From assembly GCA_024529925.1 (NCBI GenBank), contig JAFEUB010000785.1, positions 124,001-188,000 on the forward strand: 64,000 bases of DNA, given 5' to 3'. The position numbers and the translations under genes were made by a program. The notes under the pieces were generated by a model. That model did not search any database. It was not told the DNA's origin and saw nothing but the letters and a program-made list of their open reading frames with translations. This DNA is from Ophthalmolycus amberensis. Taxonomy: Eukaryota > Chordata > Actinopteri > Perciformes > Zoarcidae. This document shows, piece after piece, positions 13,101 to 25,248 of this stretch. The number at the start of each line of letters is the position of its first letter. Positions within the stretch are counted from its first letter, which is position 1.

Positions 13101-16100
13101 AAGTGCGTTTCAGGCAGAGAGGAGGCCAAAAGTGGATTTTGTGAAATCAACATAGTTTCAAAGATTTTCTTCAGAAAAGTGGCTCAGGATAGTTGATTTC
13201 ACAGTCTGATGTCATTTTCATGAATAATCTGCAACTTTCAGCACTTTACTGGCATTTTCAATTTTTTATGCTCTTAAAGTGCGTTTCAGGCAGAGAGGAG
13301 GCCAAAAGTGGATTTTGTGAAAGTCAACATAGTTTCAAAGATTTTCTTCAGAAAAGTGGCTCAGGATAGTTGATTTCACAGTCTGATGTCATTTTCATGA
13401 ATATCTGCAACTTTCAGCACTTTACTGGCATTTTCAATTTTTTATGCTCTTAAAGTGCGTTTCAGGCAGAGAGGAGGCCAAAAGTGGATTTTGTGAAATC
13501 AACATAGTTTCAAAGATTTTCTTCAGAAAAGTGGCTCAGGATAGTTGATTTCACAGTCTGATGTCATTTTCATGAATATCTGCAACTTTCAGCACTTTAC
13601 TGGCATTTTCAATTTTTTATGCTCTTAAAGTGCGTTTCAGGCAGAGAGGAGGCCAAAAGTGGATTTTGTGAAATCCACATAGTTTCAAAGATTTTCTTCA
13701 GAAAAGTGGCTCAGGATAGTTGATTTCACAGTCTGATGTCATTTTCATGAATATCTGCAACTTTCAGCACTTTACTGGCATTTTCAAATTTTTATGCTCT
13801 TAAAGTGCGTTTCAGGCAGAGAGGAGGCCAAAAGTGGATTTTGTGAAATCCACATAGTTTCAAAGATTTTCTTCAGAAAAGTGGCTCAGGATAGTTGATT
13901 TCACAGTCTGATGTCATTTTCATGAATATCTGCAACTTTCAGCACTTTTACTGGCATTTTCAAATTTTTATGCTCTTAAAGTGCGTTTCAGGCAGAGAGG
14001 AGGCCAAAAGTGGATTTTGTGAAATCACATAGTTTCAAAGATTTTCTTCAGAAAAGTGGCTCAGGATAGTTGATTTCACAGTCTGATGTCATTTTCATGA
14101 ATATCTGCAACTTTCAGCACTTTACTGGCATTTTCAAATTTTTTATGCTCTTAAAGTGCGTTTCAGGCAGAGAGGAGGCCAAAAGTGGATTTTGTGAAAT
14201 CCACATAGTTTCAAAGATTTTCTTCAGAAAAGTGGCTCAGGATAGTTGATTTCACAGTCTGATGTCATTTTCATGAATATCTGCAACTTTCAGCACTTTA
14301 CTGGCATTTTCAATTTTTTATGCTCTTAAAGTGCGTTTCAGGCAGAGAGGAGGCCAAAAGTGGATTTTGTGAAAGTCCACATAGTTTCAAAGATTTTCTT
14401 CAGAAAAGTGGCTCAGGATAGTTGATTTCACAGTCTGATGTCATTTTCATGAATATCTGCAACTTTCAGCACTTTACTGGCATTTTCAATTTTTTATGCT
14501 CTTAAAGTGCGTTTCAGGCAGAGAGGAGGCCAAAAGTGGATTTTGTGAAATCCACATAGTTTCAAAGATTTTCTTCAGAAAAGTGGCTCAGGATAGTTGA
14601 TTTCACAGTCTGATGTCATTTTCATGAATATCTGCAACTTTCAGCACTTTACTGGCATTTTCAAATTTTTTATGCTCTTAAAGTGCGTTTCAGGCAGAGA
14701 GGAGGCCAAAAGTGGATTTTGTGAAATAACATAGTTTCAAAGATTTTCTTCAGAAAAGTGGCTCAGGATAGTTGATTTCACAGTCTGATGTCATTTTCAT
14801 GAATATCTGCAACTTTCAGCACTTTACTGGCATTTTCAATTTTTTATGCTCTTAAAGTGCGTTTCAGGCAGAGAGGAGGCCAAAAGTGGATTTTGTGAAA
14901 GTAAACATAGTTTCAAAGATTTTCTTCAGAAAAGTGGCTCAGGATAGTTGATTTCACAGTCTGATGTCATTTTCATGAATATCTGCAACTTTCAGCACTT
15001 TACTGGCATTTTCAATTTTTTATGCTCTTAAAGTGCGTTTCAGGCAGAGAGGAGGCCAAAAGTGGATTTTGTGAAATCCACATAGTTTCAAAGATTTTCT
15101 TCAGAAAAGTGGCTCAGGATAGTTGATTTCACAGTCTGATGTCATTTTCATGAATATCTGCAACTTTCAGCACTTTACTGGCATTTTCAATTTTTTATGC
15201 TCTTAAAGTGCGTTTCAGGCAGAGAGGAGGCCAAAAGTGGATTTTGTGAAATCCACATAGTTTCAAAGATTTTCTTCAGAAAAGTGGCTCAGGATAGTTG
15301 ATTTCACAGTCTGATGTCATTTTCATGAATATCTGCAACTTTCAGCACTTTACTGGCATTTTCAAATTTTTTATGCTCTTAAAGTGCGTTTCAGGCAGAG
15401 AGGAGGCCAAAAGTGGATTTTGTGAAATCCACATAGTTTCAAAGATTTTCTTCAGAAAAGTGGCTCAGGATAGTTGATTTCACAGTCTGATGTCATTTTC
15501 ATGAATATCTGCAACTTTCAGCACTTTACTGGCATTTTCAATTTTTTATGCTCTTAAAGTGCGTTTCAGGCAGAGAGGAGGCCAAAAGTGGATTTTGTGA
15601 AATACACATAGTTTCAAAGATTTTCTTCAGAAAAGTGGCTCAGGATAGTTGATTTCACAGTCTGATGTCATTTTCATGAATATCTGCAACTTTCAGCACT
15701 TTACTGGCATTTTCAATTTTTTATGCTCTTAAAGTGCGTTTCAGGCAGAGAGGAGGCCAAAAGTGGATTTTGTGAAATCCACATAGTTTCAAAGATTTTC
15801 TTCAGAAAAGTGGCTCAGGATAGTTGATTTCACAGTCTGATGTCATTTTCATGAATATCTGCAACTTTCAGCACTTTACTGGCATTTTCAATTTTTTATG
15901 CTCTTAAAGTGCGTTTCAGGCAGAGAGGAGGCCAAAAGTGGATTTTGTGAAATACACATAGTTTCAAAGATTTTCTTCAGAAAAGTGGCTCAGGATAGTT
16001 GATTTCACAGTCTGATGTCATTTTCATGAATATCTGCAACTTTCAGCACTTTACTGGCATTTTCAATTTTTTATGCTCTTAAAGTGCGTTTCAGGCAGAG

Positions 16101-18390
16101 AGGAGGCCAAAAGTGGATTTTGTGAAATACACATAGTTTCAAAGATTTTCTTCAGAAAAGTGGCTCAGGATAGTTGATTTCACAGTCTGATGTCATTTTC
16201 ATGAATATCTGCAACTTTCAGCACTTTACTGGCATTTTCAATTTTTTATGCTCTTAAAGTGCGTTTCAGGCAGAGAGGAGGCCAAAAGTGGATTTTGTGA
16301 AATCCACATAGTTTCAAAGATTTTCTTCAGAAAAGTGGCTCAGGATAGTTGATTTCACAGTCTGATGTCATTTTCATGAATATCTGCAACTTTCAGCACT
16401 TTACTGGCATTTTCAAATTTTTATGCTCTTAAAGTGCGTTTCAGGCAGAGAGGAGGCCAAAAGTGGATTTTGTGAAATCCACATAGTTTCAAAGATTTTC
16501 TTCAGAAAAGTGGCTCAGGATAGTTGATTTCACAGTCTGATGTCATTTTCATGAATATCTGCAACTTTCAGCACTTTACTGGCATTTTCAATTTTTTATG
16601 CTCTTAAAGTGCGTTTCAGGCAGAGAGGAGGCCAAAAGTGGATTTTGTGAAATCCACATAGTTTCAAAGATTTTCTTCAGAAAAGTGGCTCAGGATAGTT
16701 GATTTCACAGTCTGATGTCATTTTCATGAATATCTGCAACTTTCAGCACTTTACTGGCATTTTCAATTTTTTATGCTCTTAAAGTGCGTTTCAGGCAGAG
16801 AGGAGGCCAAAAGTGGATTTTGTGAAATCCACATAGTTTCAAAGATTTTCTTCAGAAAAGTGGCTCAGGATAGTTGATTTCACAGTCTGATGTCATTTTC
16901 ATGAATATCTGCAACTTTCAGCACTTTACTGGCATTTTCAATTTTTTATGCTCTTAAAGTGCGTTTCAGGCAGAGAGGAGGCCAAAAGTGGATTTTGTGA
17001 AATCCACATAGTTTCAAAGATTTTCTTCAGAAAAGTGGCTCAGGATAGTTGATTTCACAGTCTGATGTCATTTTCATGAATATCTGCAACTTTCAGCACT
17101 TTACTGGCATTTTCAATTTTTTATGCTCTTAAAGTGCGTTTCAGGCAGAGAGGAGGCCAAAAGTGGATTTTGTGAAATCCACATAGTTTCAAAGATTTTC
17201 TTCAGAAAAGTGGCTCAGGATAGTTGATTTCACAGTCTGATGTCATTTTCATGAATATCTGCAACTTTCAGCACTTTACTGGCATTTTCAATTTTTTATG
17301 CTCTTAAAGTGCGTTTCAGGCAGAGAGGAGGCCAAAAGTGGATTTTGTGAAATCCACATAGTTTCAAAGATTTTCTTCAGAAAAGTGGCTCAGGATAGTT
17401 GATTTCACAGTCTGATGTCATTTTCATGAATATCTGCAACTTTCAGCACTTTACTGGCATTTTCAAATTTTTTATGCTCTTAAAGTGCGTTTCAGGCAGA
17501 GAGGAGGCCAAAAGTGGATTTTGTGAAATCCACATAGTTTCAAAGATTTTCTTCAGAAAAGTGGCTCAGGATAGTTGATTTCACAGTCTGATGTCATTTT
17601 CATGAATATCTGCAACTTTCAGCACTTTACTGGCATTTTCAAATTTTTTATGCTCTTAAAGTGCGTTTCAGGCAGAGAGGAGGCCAAAAGTGGATTTTGT
17701 GAAATCCACATAGTTTCAAAGATTTTCTTCAGAAAAGTGGCTCAGGATAGTTGATTTCACAGTCTGATGTCATTTTCATGAATATCTGCAACTTTCAGCA
17801 CTTTACTGGCATTTTCAATTTTTTATGCTCTTAAAGTGCGTTTCAGGCAGAGAGGAGGCCAAAAGTGGATTTGTGAAATCCACATAGTTTCAAAGATTTT
17901 CTTCAGAAAAGTGGCTCAGGATAGTTGATTTCACAGTCTGATGTCATTTTCATGAATATCTGCAACTTTCAGCACTTTACTGGCATTTTTCAATTTTTTA
18001 TGCTCTTAAAGTGCGTTTCAGGCAGAGAGGAGGCCAAAAGTGGATTTGTGAAAGTAAACATAGTTTCAAAGATTTTCTTCAGAAAAGTGGCTCAGGATAG
18101 TTGATTTCACAGTCTGATGTCATTTTCATGAATATCTGCAACTTTCAGCACTTTACTGGCATTTTCAATTTTTTATGCTCTTAAAGTGCGTTTCAGGCAG
18201 AGAGGAGGCCAAAAGTGGATTTTGTGAAATCCACATAGTTTCAAAGATTTTCTTCAGAAAAGTGGCTCAGGATAGTTGATTTCACAGTCTGATGTCATTT
18301 TCATGAATATCTGCAACTTTCAGCACTTTACTGGCATTTTCAATTTTTTATGCTCTTAAAGTGCGTTTCAGGCAGAGAGGAGGCCAAAAG
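10101..18390 (+). repeat. 175-bp satellite, type A with indels and type A/B intermediates
   Basis: Continuation of the same array and orientation, about 47 monomers, now with visible variation. Between 10101 and about 12300 the differences are mostly single-base insertions or deletions, often in homopolymers (T runs in the CAATTTTTTATG segment, A runs after TTTGTG). From about 12790 the segment after TTTGTGAAA varies between AAATCCACAT (type A), AAATCAACAT, AAATACACAT, AAAGTCAACAT, AAAGTCCACAT and AAAGTAAACAT (type B). The last type A monomer starts near 18215. No gene is present; a 63-residue open frame near 11091 exists only because indels shift the frame. Confidence 0.95.
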
Positions 18391-21379
18391 TGGATTTTGT
18401 GAAAGTAAACATAGTTTCAAAGATTTTCTTCAGAAAAGTGGCTCAGGATAGTTGATTTCACAGTCTGATGTCATTTTCATGAATATCTGCAACTTTCAGC
18501 ACTTTACTGGCATTTTCAATTTTTTATGCTCTTAAAGTGCGTTGCAGGCAGAGAGGAGGCCAAAAGTGGATTTTGTGAAAGTAAACATAGTTCAAAGATT
18601 TTCTTCAGAAAAGTGGCTCAGGATAGTTGATTTCACAGTCTGATGTCATTTTCATGAATATCTGCAACTTTCAGCACTTTACTGGCATTTTCAATTTTTT
18701 ATGCTCTTAAAGTGCGTTTCAGGCAGAGAGGAGGCCAAAAGTGGATTTTGTGAAAGTAAACATAGTTCAAAGATTTTCTTCAGAAAAGTGGCTCAGGATA
18801 GTTGATTTCACAGTCTGATGTCATTTTCATGAATATCTGCAACTTTCAGCACTTTACTGGCATTTTCAATTTTTTTATGCTCTTAAAGTGCGTTTCAGGC
18901 AGAGAGGAGGCCAAAAGTGGATTTTGTGAAAGTAAACATAGTTCAAAGATTTTCTTCAGAAAAGTGGCTCAGGATAGTTGATTTCACAGTCTGATGTCAT
19001 TTTCATGAATATCTGCAACTTTCAGCACTTTACTGGCATTTTCAATTTTTTATGCTCTTAAAGTGCGTTTCAGGCAGAGAGGAGGCCAAAAGTGGATTTT
19101 GTGAAAGTAAACATAGTTTCAAAGATTTTCTTCAGAAAAGTGGCTCAGGATAGTTGATTTCACAGTCTGATGTCATTTTCATGAATATCTGCAACTTTCA
19201 GCACTTTACTGGCATTTTCAATTTTTTTATGCTCTTAAAGTGCGTTTCAGGCAGAGAGGAGGCCAAAAGTGGATTTTGTGAAAGTAAACATAGTTCAAAG
19301 ATTTTCTTCAGAAAAGTGGCTCAGGATAGTTGATTTCACAGTCTGATGTCATTTTCATGAATATCTGCAACTTTCAGCACTTTACTGGCATTTTCAATTT
19401 TTTATGCTCTTAAAGTGCGTTTCAGGCAGAGAGGAGGCCAAAAGTGGATTTTGTGAAAGTAAACATAGTTCAAAGATTTTCTTCAGAAAAGTGGCTCAGG
19501 ATAGTTGATTTCACAGTCTGATGTCATTTTCATGAATATCTGCAACTTTCAGCACTTTACTGGCATTTTCAATTTTGTATGCTCTTAAAGTGCGTTTCAG
19601 GCAGAGAGGAGGCCAAAACTGGATTTTGTGAAAGTAAACATAGTTTCAAAGATTTTCTTCAGAAAAGTGGCTCAGGATAGTTGATTTCACAGTCTGATGT
19701 CATTTTCATGAATATCTGCAACTTTCAGCACTTTACTGGCATTTTCAATTTTTTTATGCTCTTAAAGTGCGTTTCAGACAGAGAGGAGGCCAAAAGTGGA
19801 TTTTGTGAAAGTAAACATAGTTCAAAGATTTTCTTCAGAAAAGTGGCTCAGGATAGTTGATTTCACAGTCTGATGTCATTTTCATGAATATCTGCAACTT
19901 TCAGCACTTTACTGGCATTTTCAATTTTTTTATGCTCTTAAAGTGCGTTTCAGGCAGAGAGGAGGCCAAAAGTGGATTTTGTGAAAGTAAACATAGTTTC
20001 AAAGATTTTCTTCAGAAAAGTGGCTCAGGATAGTTGATTTCACAGTCTGATGTCATTTTCATGAATATCTGCAACTTTCAGCACTTTACTGGCATTTTCA
20101 ATTTTTTATGCTCTTAAAGTGCGTTTCAGGCAGAGAGGAGGCCAAAAGTGGATTTTGTGAAAGTAAACATAGTTTCAAAGATTTTCTTCAGAAAAGTGGC
20201 TCAGGATAGTTGATTTCACAGTCTGATGTCATTTTCATGAATATCTGCAACTTTCAGCACTTTACTGGCATTTTCAATTTTTTTATGCTCTTAAAGTGCG
20301 TTTCAGGCAGAGAGGAGGCCAAAAGTGGATTTTGTGAAAGTAAACATAGTTCAAAGATTTTCTTCAGAAAAGTGGCTCAGGATAGTTGATTTCACAGTCT
20401 GATGTCATTTTCATGAATATCTGCAACTTTCAGCACTTTACTGGCATTTTCAATTTTTTATGCTCTTAAAGTGCGTTTCAGGCAGAGAGGAGGCCAAAAG
20501 TGGATTTTGTGAAAGTAAACATAGTTCAAAGATTTTCTTCAGAAAAGTGGCTCAGGATAGTTGATTTCACAGTCTGATGTCATTTTCATGAATATCTGCA
20601 ACTTTCAGCACTTTACTGGCATTTTCAATTTTGTATGCTCTTAAAGTGCGTTTCAGGCAGAGAGGAGGCCAAAACTGGATTTTGTGAAAGTAAACATAGT
20701 TTCAAAGATTTTCTTCAGAAAAGTGGCTCAGGATAGTTGATTTCACAGTCTGATGTCATTTTCATGAATATCTGCAACTTTCAGCACTTTACTGGCATTT
20801 TCAATTTTTTTATGCTCTTAAAGTGCGTTTCAGGCAGAGAGGAGGCCAAAAGTGGATTTTGTGAAAGTAAACATAGTTCAAAGATTTTCTTCAGAAAAGT
20901 GGCTCAGGATAGTTGATTTCACAGTCTGATGTCATTTTCATGAATATCTGCAACTTTCAGCACTTTACTGGCATTTTCAATTTTTTTATGCTCTTAAAGT
21001 GCGTTTCAGACAGAGAGGAGGCCAAAAGTGGATTTTGTGAAAGTAAACATAGTTCAAAGATTTTCTTCAGAAAAGTGGCTCAGGATAGTTGATTTCACAG
21101 TCTGATGTCATTTTCATGAATATCTGCAACTTTCAGCACTTTACTGGCATTTTCAATTTTTTTATGCTCTTAAAGTGCGTTTCAGGCAGAGAGGAGGCCA
21201 AAAGTGGATTTTGTGAAAGTAAACATAGTTCAAAGATTTTCTTCAGAAAAGTGGCTCAGGATAGTTGATTTCACAGTCTGATGTCATTTTCATGAATATC
21301 TGCAACTTTCAGCACTTTACTGGCATTTTCAATTTTTTATGCTCTTAAAGTGCGTTTCAGGCAGAGAGGAGGCCAAAAG

Positions 21380-24300
21380 TGGATTTTGTGAAAGTAAACA
21401 TAGTTTCAAAGATTTTCTTCAGAAAAGTGGCTCAGGATAGTTGATTTCACAGTCTGATGTCATTTTCATGAATATCTGCAACTTTCAGCACTTTACTGGC
21501 ATTTTCAATTTTTTTATGCTCTTAAAGTGCGTTTCAGACAGAGAGGAGGCCAAAAGTGGATTTTGTGAAAGTAAACATAGTTCAAAGATTTTCTTCAGAA
21601 AAGTGGCTCAGGATAGTTGATTTCACAGTCTGATGTCATTTTCATGAATATCTGCAACTTTCAGCACTTTACTGGCATTTTCAATTTTTTTATGCTCTTA
21701 AAGTGCGTTTCAGGCAGAGAGGAGGCCAAAAGTGGATTTTGTGAAAGTAAACATAGTTCAAAGATTTTCTTCAGAAAAGTGGCTCAGGATAGTTGATTTC
21801 ACAGTCTGATGTCATTTTCATGAATATCTGCAACTTTCAGCACTTTACTGGCATTTTCAATTTTTTATGCTCTTAAAGTGCGTTTCAGGCAGAGAGGAGG
21901 CCAAAAGTGGATTTTGTGAAAGTAAACATAGTTTCAAAGATTTTCTTCAGAAAAGTGGCTCAGGATAGTTGATTTCACAGTCTGATGTCATTTTCATGAA
22001 TATCTGCAACTTTCAGCACTTTACTGGCATTTTCAATTTTTTTATGCTCTTAAAGTGCGTTTCAGGCAGAGAGGAGGCCAAAAGTGGATTTTGTGAAAGT
22101 AAACATAGTTCAAAGATTTTCTTCAGAAAAGTGGCTCAGGATAGTTGATTTCACAGTCTGATGTCATTTTCATGAATATCTGCAACTTTCAGCACTTTAC
22201 TGGCATTTTCAATTTTTTATGCTCTTAAAGTGCGTTTCAGGCAGAGAGGAGGCCAAAAGTGGATTTTGTGAAAGTAAACATAGTTCAAAGATTTTCTTCA
22301 GAAAAGTGGCTCAGGATAGTTGATTTCACAGTCTGATGTCATTTTCATGAATATCTGCAACTTTCAGCACTTTACTGGCATTTTCAATTTTTTATGCTCT
22401 TAAAGTGCGTTTCAGGCAGAGAGGAGGCCAAAACTGGATTTTGTGAAAGTAAACATAGTTTCAAAGATTTTCTTCAGAAAAGTGGCTCAGGATAGTTGAT
22501 TTCACAGTCTGATGTCATTTTCATGAATATCTGCAACTTTCAGCACTTTACTGGCATTTTCAATTTTTTTATGCTCTTAAAGTGCGTTTCAGGCAGAGAG
22601 GAGGCCAAAAGTGGATTTTGTGAAAGTAAACATAGTTCAAAGATTTTCTTCAGAAAAGTGGCTCAGGATAGTTGATTTCACAGTCTGATGTCATTTTCAT
22701 GAATATCTGCAACTTTCAGCACTTTACTGGCATTTTCAATTTTTTATGCTCTTAAAGTGCGTTTCAGGCAGAGAGGAGGCCAAAAGTGGATTTTGTGAAA
22801 GTAAACATAGTTTCAAAGATTTTCTTCAGAAAAGTGGCTCAGGATAGTTGATTTCACAGTCTGATGTCATTTTCATGAATATCTGCAACTTTCAGCACTT
22901 TACTGGCATTTTCAATTTTTTTATGCTCTTAAAGTGCGTTTCAGGCAGAGAGGAGGCCAAAAGTGGATTTTGTGAAAGTAAACATAGTTCAAAGATTTTC
23001 TTCAGAAAAGTGGCTCAGGATAGTTGATTTCACAGTCTGATGTCATTTTCATGAATATCTGCAACTTTCAGCACTTTACTGGCATTTTCAATTTTTTATG
23101 CTCTTAAAGTGCGTTTCAGGCAGAGAGGAGGCCAAAAGTGGATTTTGTGAAAGTAAACATAGTTCAAAGATTTTCTTCAGAAAAGTGGCTCAGGATAGTT
23201 GATTTCACAGTCTGATGTCATTTTCATGAATATCTGCAACTTTCAGCACTTTACTGGCATTTTCAATTTTTTATGCTCTTAAAGTGCGTTTCAGGCAGAG
23301 AGGAGGCCAAAAGTGGATTTTGTGAAAGTAAACATAGTTTCAAAGATTTTCTTCAGAAAAGTGGCTCAGGATAGTTGATTTCACAGTCTGATGTCATTTT
23401 CATGAATATCTGCAACTTTCAGCACTTTACTGGCATTTTCAATTTTTTTATGCTCTTAAAGTGCGTTTCAGACAGAGAGGAGGCCAAAAGTGGATTTTGT
23501 GAAAGTAAACATAGTTCAAAGATTTTCTTCAGAAAAGTGGCTCAGGATAGTTGATTTCACAGTCTGATGTCATTTTCATGAATATCTGCAACTTTCAGCA
23601 CTTTACTGGCATTTTCAATTTTTTTATGCTCTTAAAGTGCGTTTCAGGCAGAGAGGAGGCCAAAAGTGGATTTTGTGAAAGTAAACATAGTTCAAAGATT
23701 TTCTTCAGAAAAGTGGCTCAGGATAGTTGATTTCACAGTCTGATGTCATTTTCATGAATATCTGCAACTTTCAGCACTTTACTGGCATTTTCAATTTTTT
23801 ATGCTCTTAAAGTGCGTTTCAGGCAGAGAGGAGGCCAAAAGTGGATTTTGTGAAAGTAAACATAGTTTCAAAGATTTTCTTCAGAAAAGTGGCTCAGGAT
23901 AGTTGATTTCACAGTCTGATGTCATTTTCATGAATATCTGCAACTTTCAGCACTTTACTGGCATTTTCAATTTTTTTATGCTCTTAAAGTGCGTTTCAGG
24001 CAGAGAGGAGGCCAAAAGTGGATTTTGTGAAAGTAAACATAGTTCAAAGATTTTCTTCAGAAAAGTGGCTCAGGATAGTTGATTTCACAGTCTGATGTCA
24101 TTTTCATGAATATCTGCAACTTTCAGCACTTTACTGGCATTTTCAATTTTTTATGCTCTTAAAGTGCGTTTCAGGCAGAGAGGAGGCCAAAAGTGGATTT
24201 TGTGAAAGTAAACATAGTTCAAAGATTTTCTTCAGAAAAGTGGCTCAGGATAGTTGATTTCACAGTCTGATGTCATTTTCATGAATATCTGCAACTTTCA

Positions 24301-25248
24301 GCACTTTACTGGCATTTTCAATTTTTTATGCTCTTAAAGTGCGTTTCAGGCAGAGAGGAGGCCAAAACTGGATTTTGTGAAAGTAAACATAGTTTCAAAG
24401 ATTTTCTTCAGAAAAGTGGCTCAGGATAGTTGATTTCACAGTCTGATGTCATTTTCATGAATATCTGCAACTTTCAGCACTTTACTGGCATTTTCAATTT
24501 TTTTATGCTCTTAAAGTGCGTTTCAGGCAGAGAGGAGGCCAAAAGTGGATTTTGTGAAAGTAAACATAGTTCAAAGATTTTCTTCAGAAAAGTGGCTCAG
24601 GATAGTTGATTTCACAGTCTGATGTCATTTTCATGAATATCTGCAACTTTCAGCACTTTACTGGCATTTTCAATTTTTTATGCTCTTAAAGTGCGTTTCA
24701 GGCAGAGAGGAGGCCAAAAGTGGATTTTGTGAAAGTAAACATAGTTTCAAAGATTTTCTTCAGAAAAGTGGCTCAGGATAGTTGATTTCACAGTCTGATG
24801 TCATTTTCATGAATATCTGCAACTTTCAGCACTTTACTGGCATTTTCAATTTTTTTATGCTCTTAAAGTGCGTTTCAGGCAGAGAGGAGGCCAAAAGTGG
24901 ATTTTGTGAAAGTAAACATAGTTCAAAGATTTTCTTCAGAAAAGTGGCTCAGGATAGTTGATTTCACAGTCTGATGTCATTTTCATGAATATCTGCAACT
25001 TTCAGCACTTTACTGGCATTTTCAATTTTTTATGCTCTTAAAGTGCGTTTCAGGCAGAGAGGAGGCCAAAAGTGGATTTTGTGAAAGTAAACATAGTTCA
25101 AAGATTTTCTTCAGAAAAGTGGCTCAGGATAGTTGATTTCACAGTCTGATGTCATTTTCATGAATATCTGCAACTTTCAGCACTTTACTGGCATTTTCAA
25201 TTTTTTTATGCTCTTAAAGTGCGTTTCAGGCAGAGAGGAGGCCAAAAG
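21380..25248 (+). repeat. 11-monomer higher-order repeat, two tandem copies
   Basis: Two consecutive 11-monomer blocks show the same order of variants. Copy 1 is 21380-23313 (1934 bp) and copy 2 is 23314-25248 (1935 bp). Writing L or S for TTTC or TTC after ATAG, 6 or 7 for the T run, g for GACAG and c for AAAAC, the order is L7g, S7, S6, L7, S6, S6c, L7, S6, L7, S6, S6. The last unit of copy 2 has seven T. The GACAG marks (21537, 23471) and AAAAC marks (22434, 24368) are each exactly 1934 bp apart. I see no third copy on either side. Confidence 0.9.
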
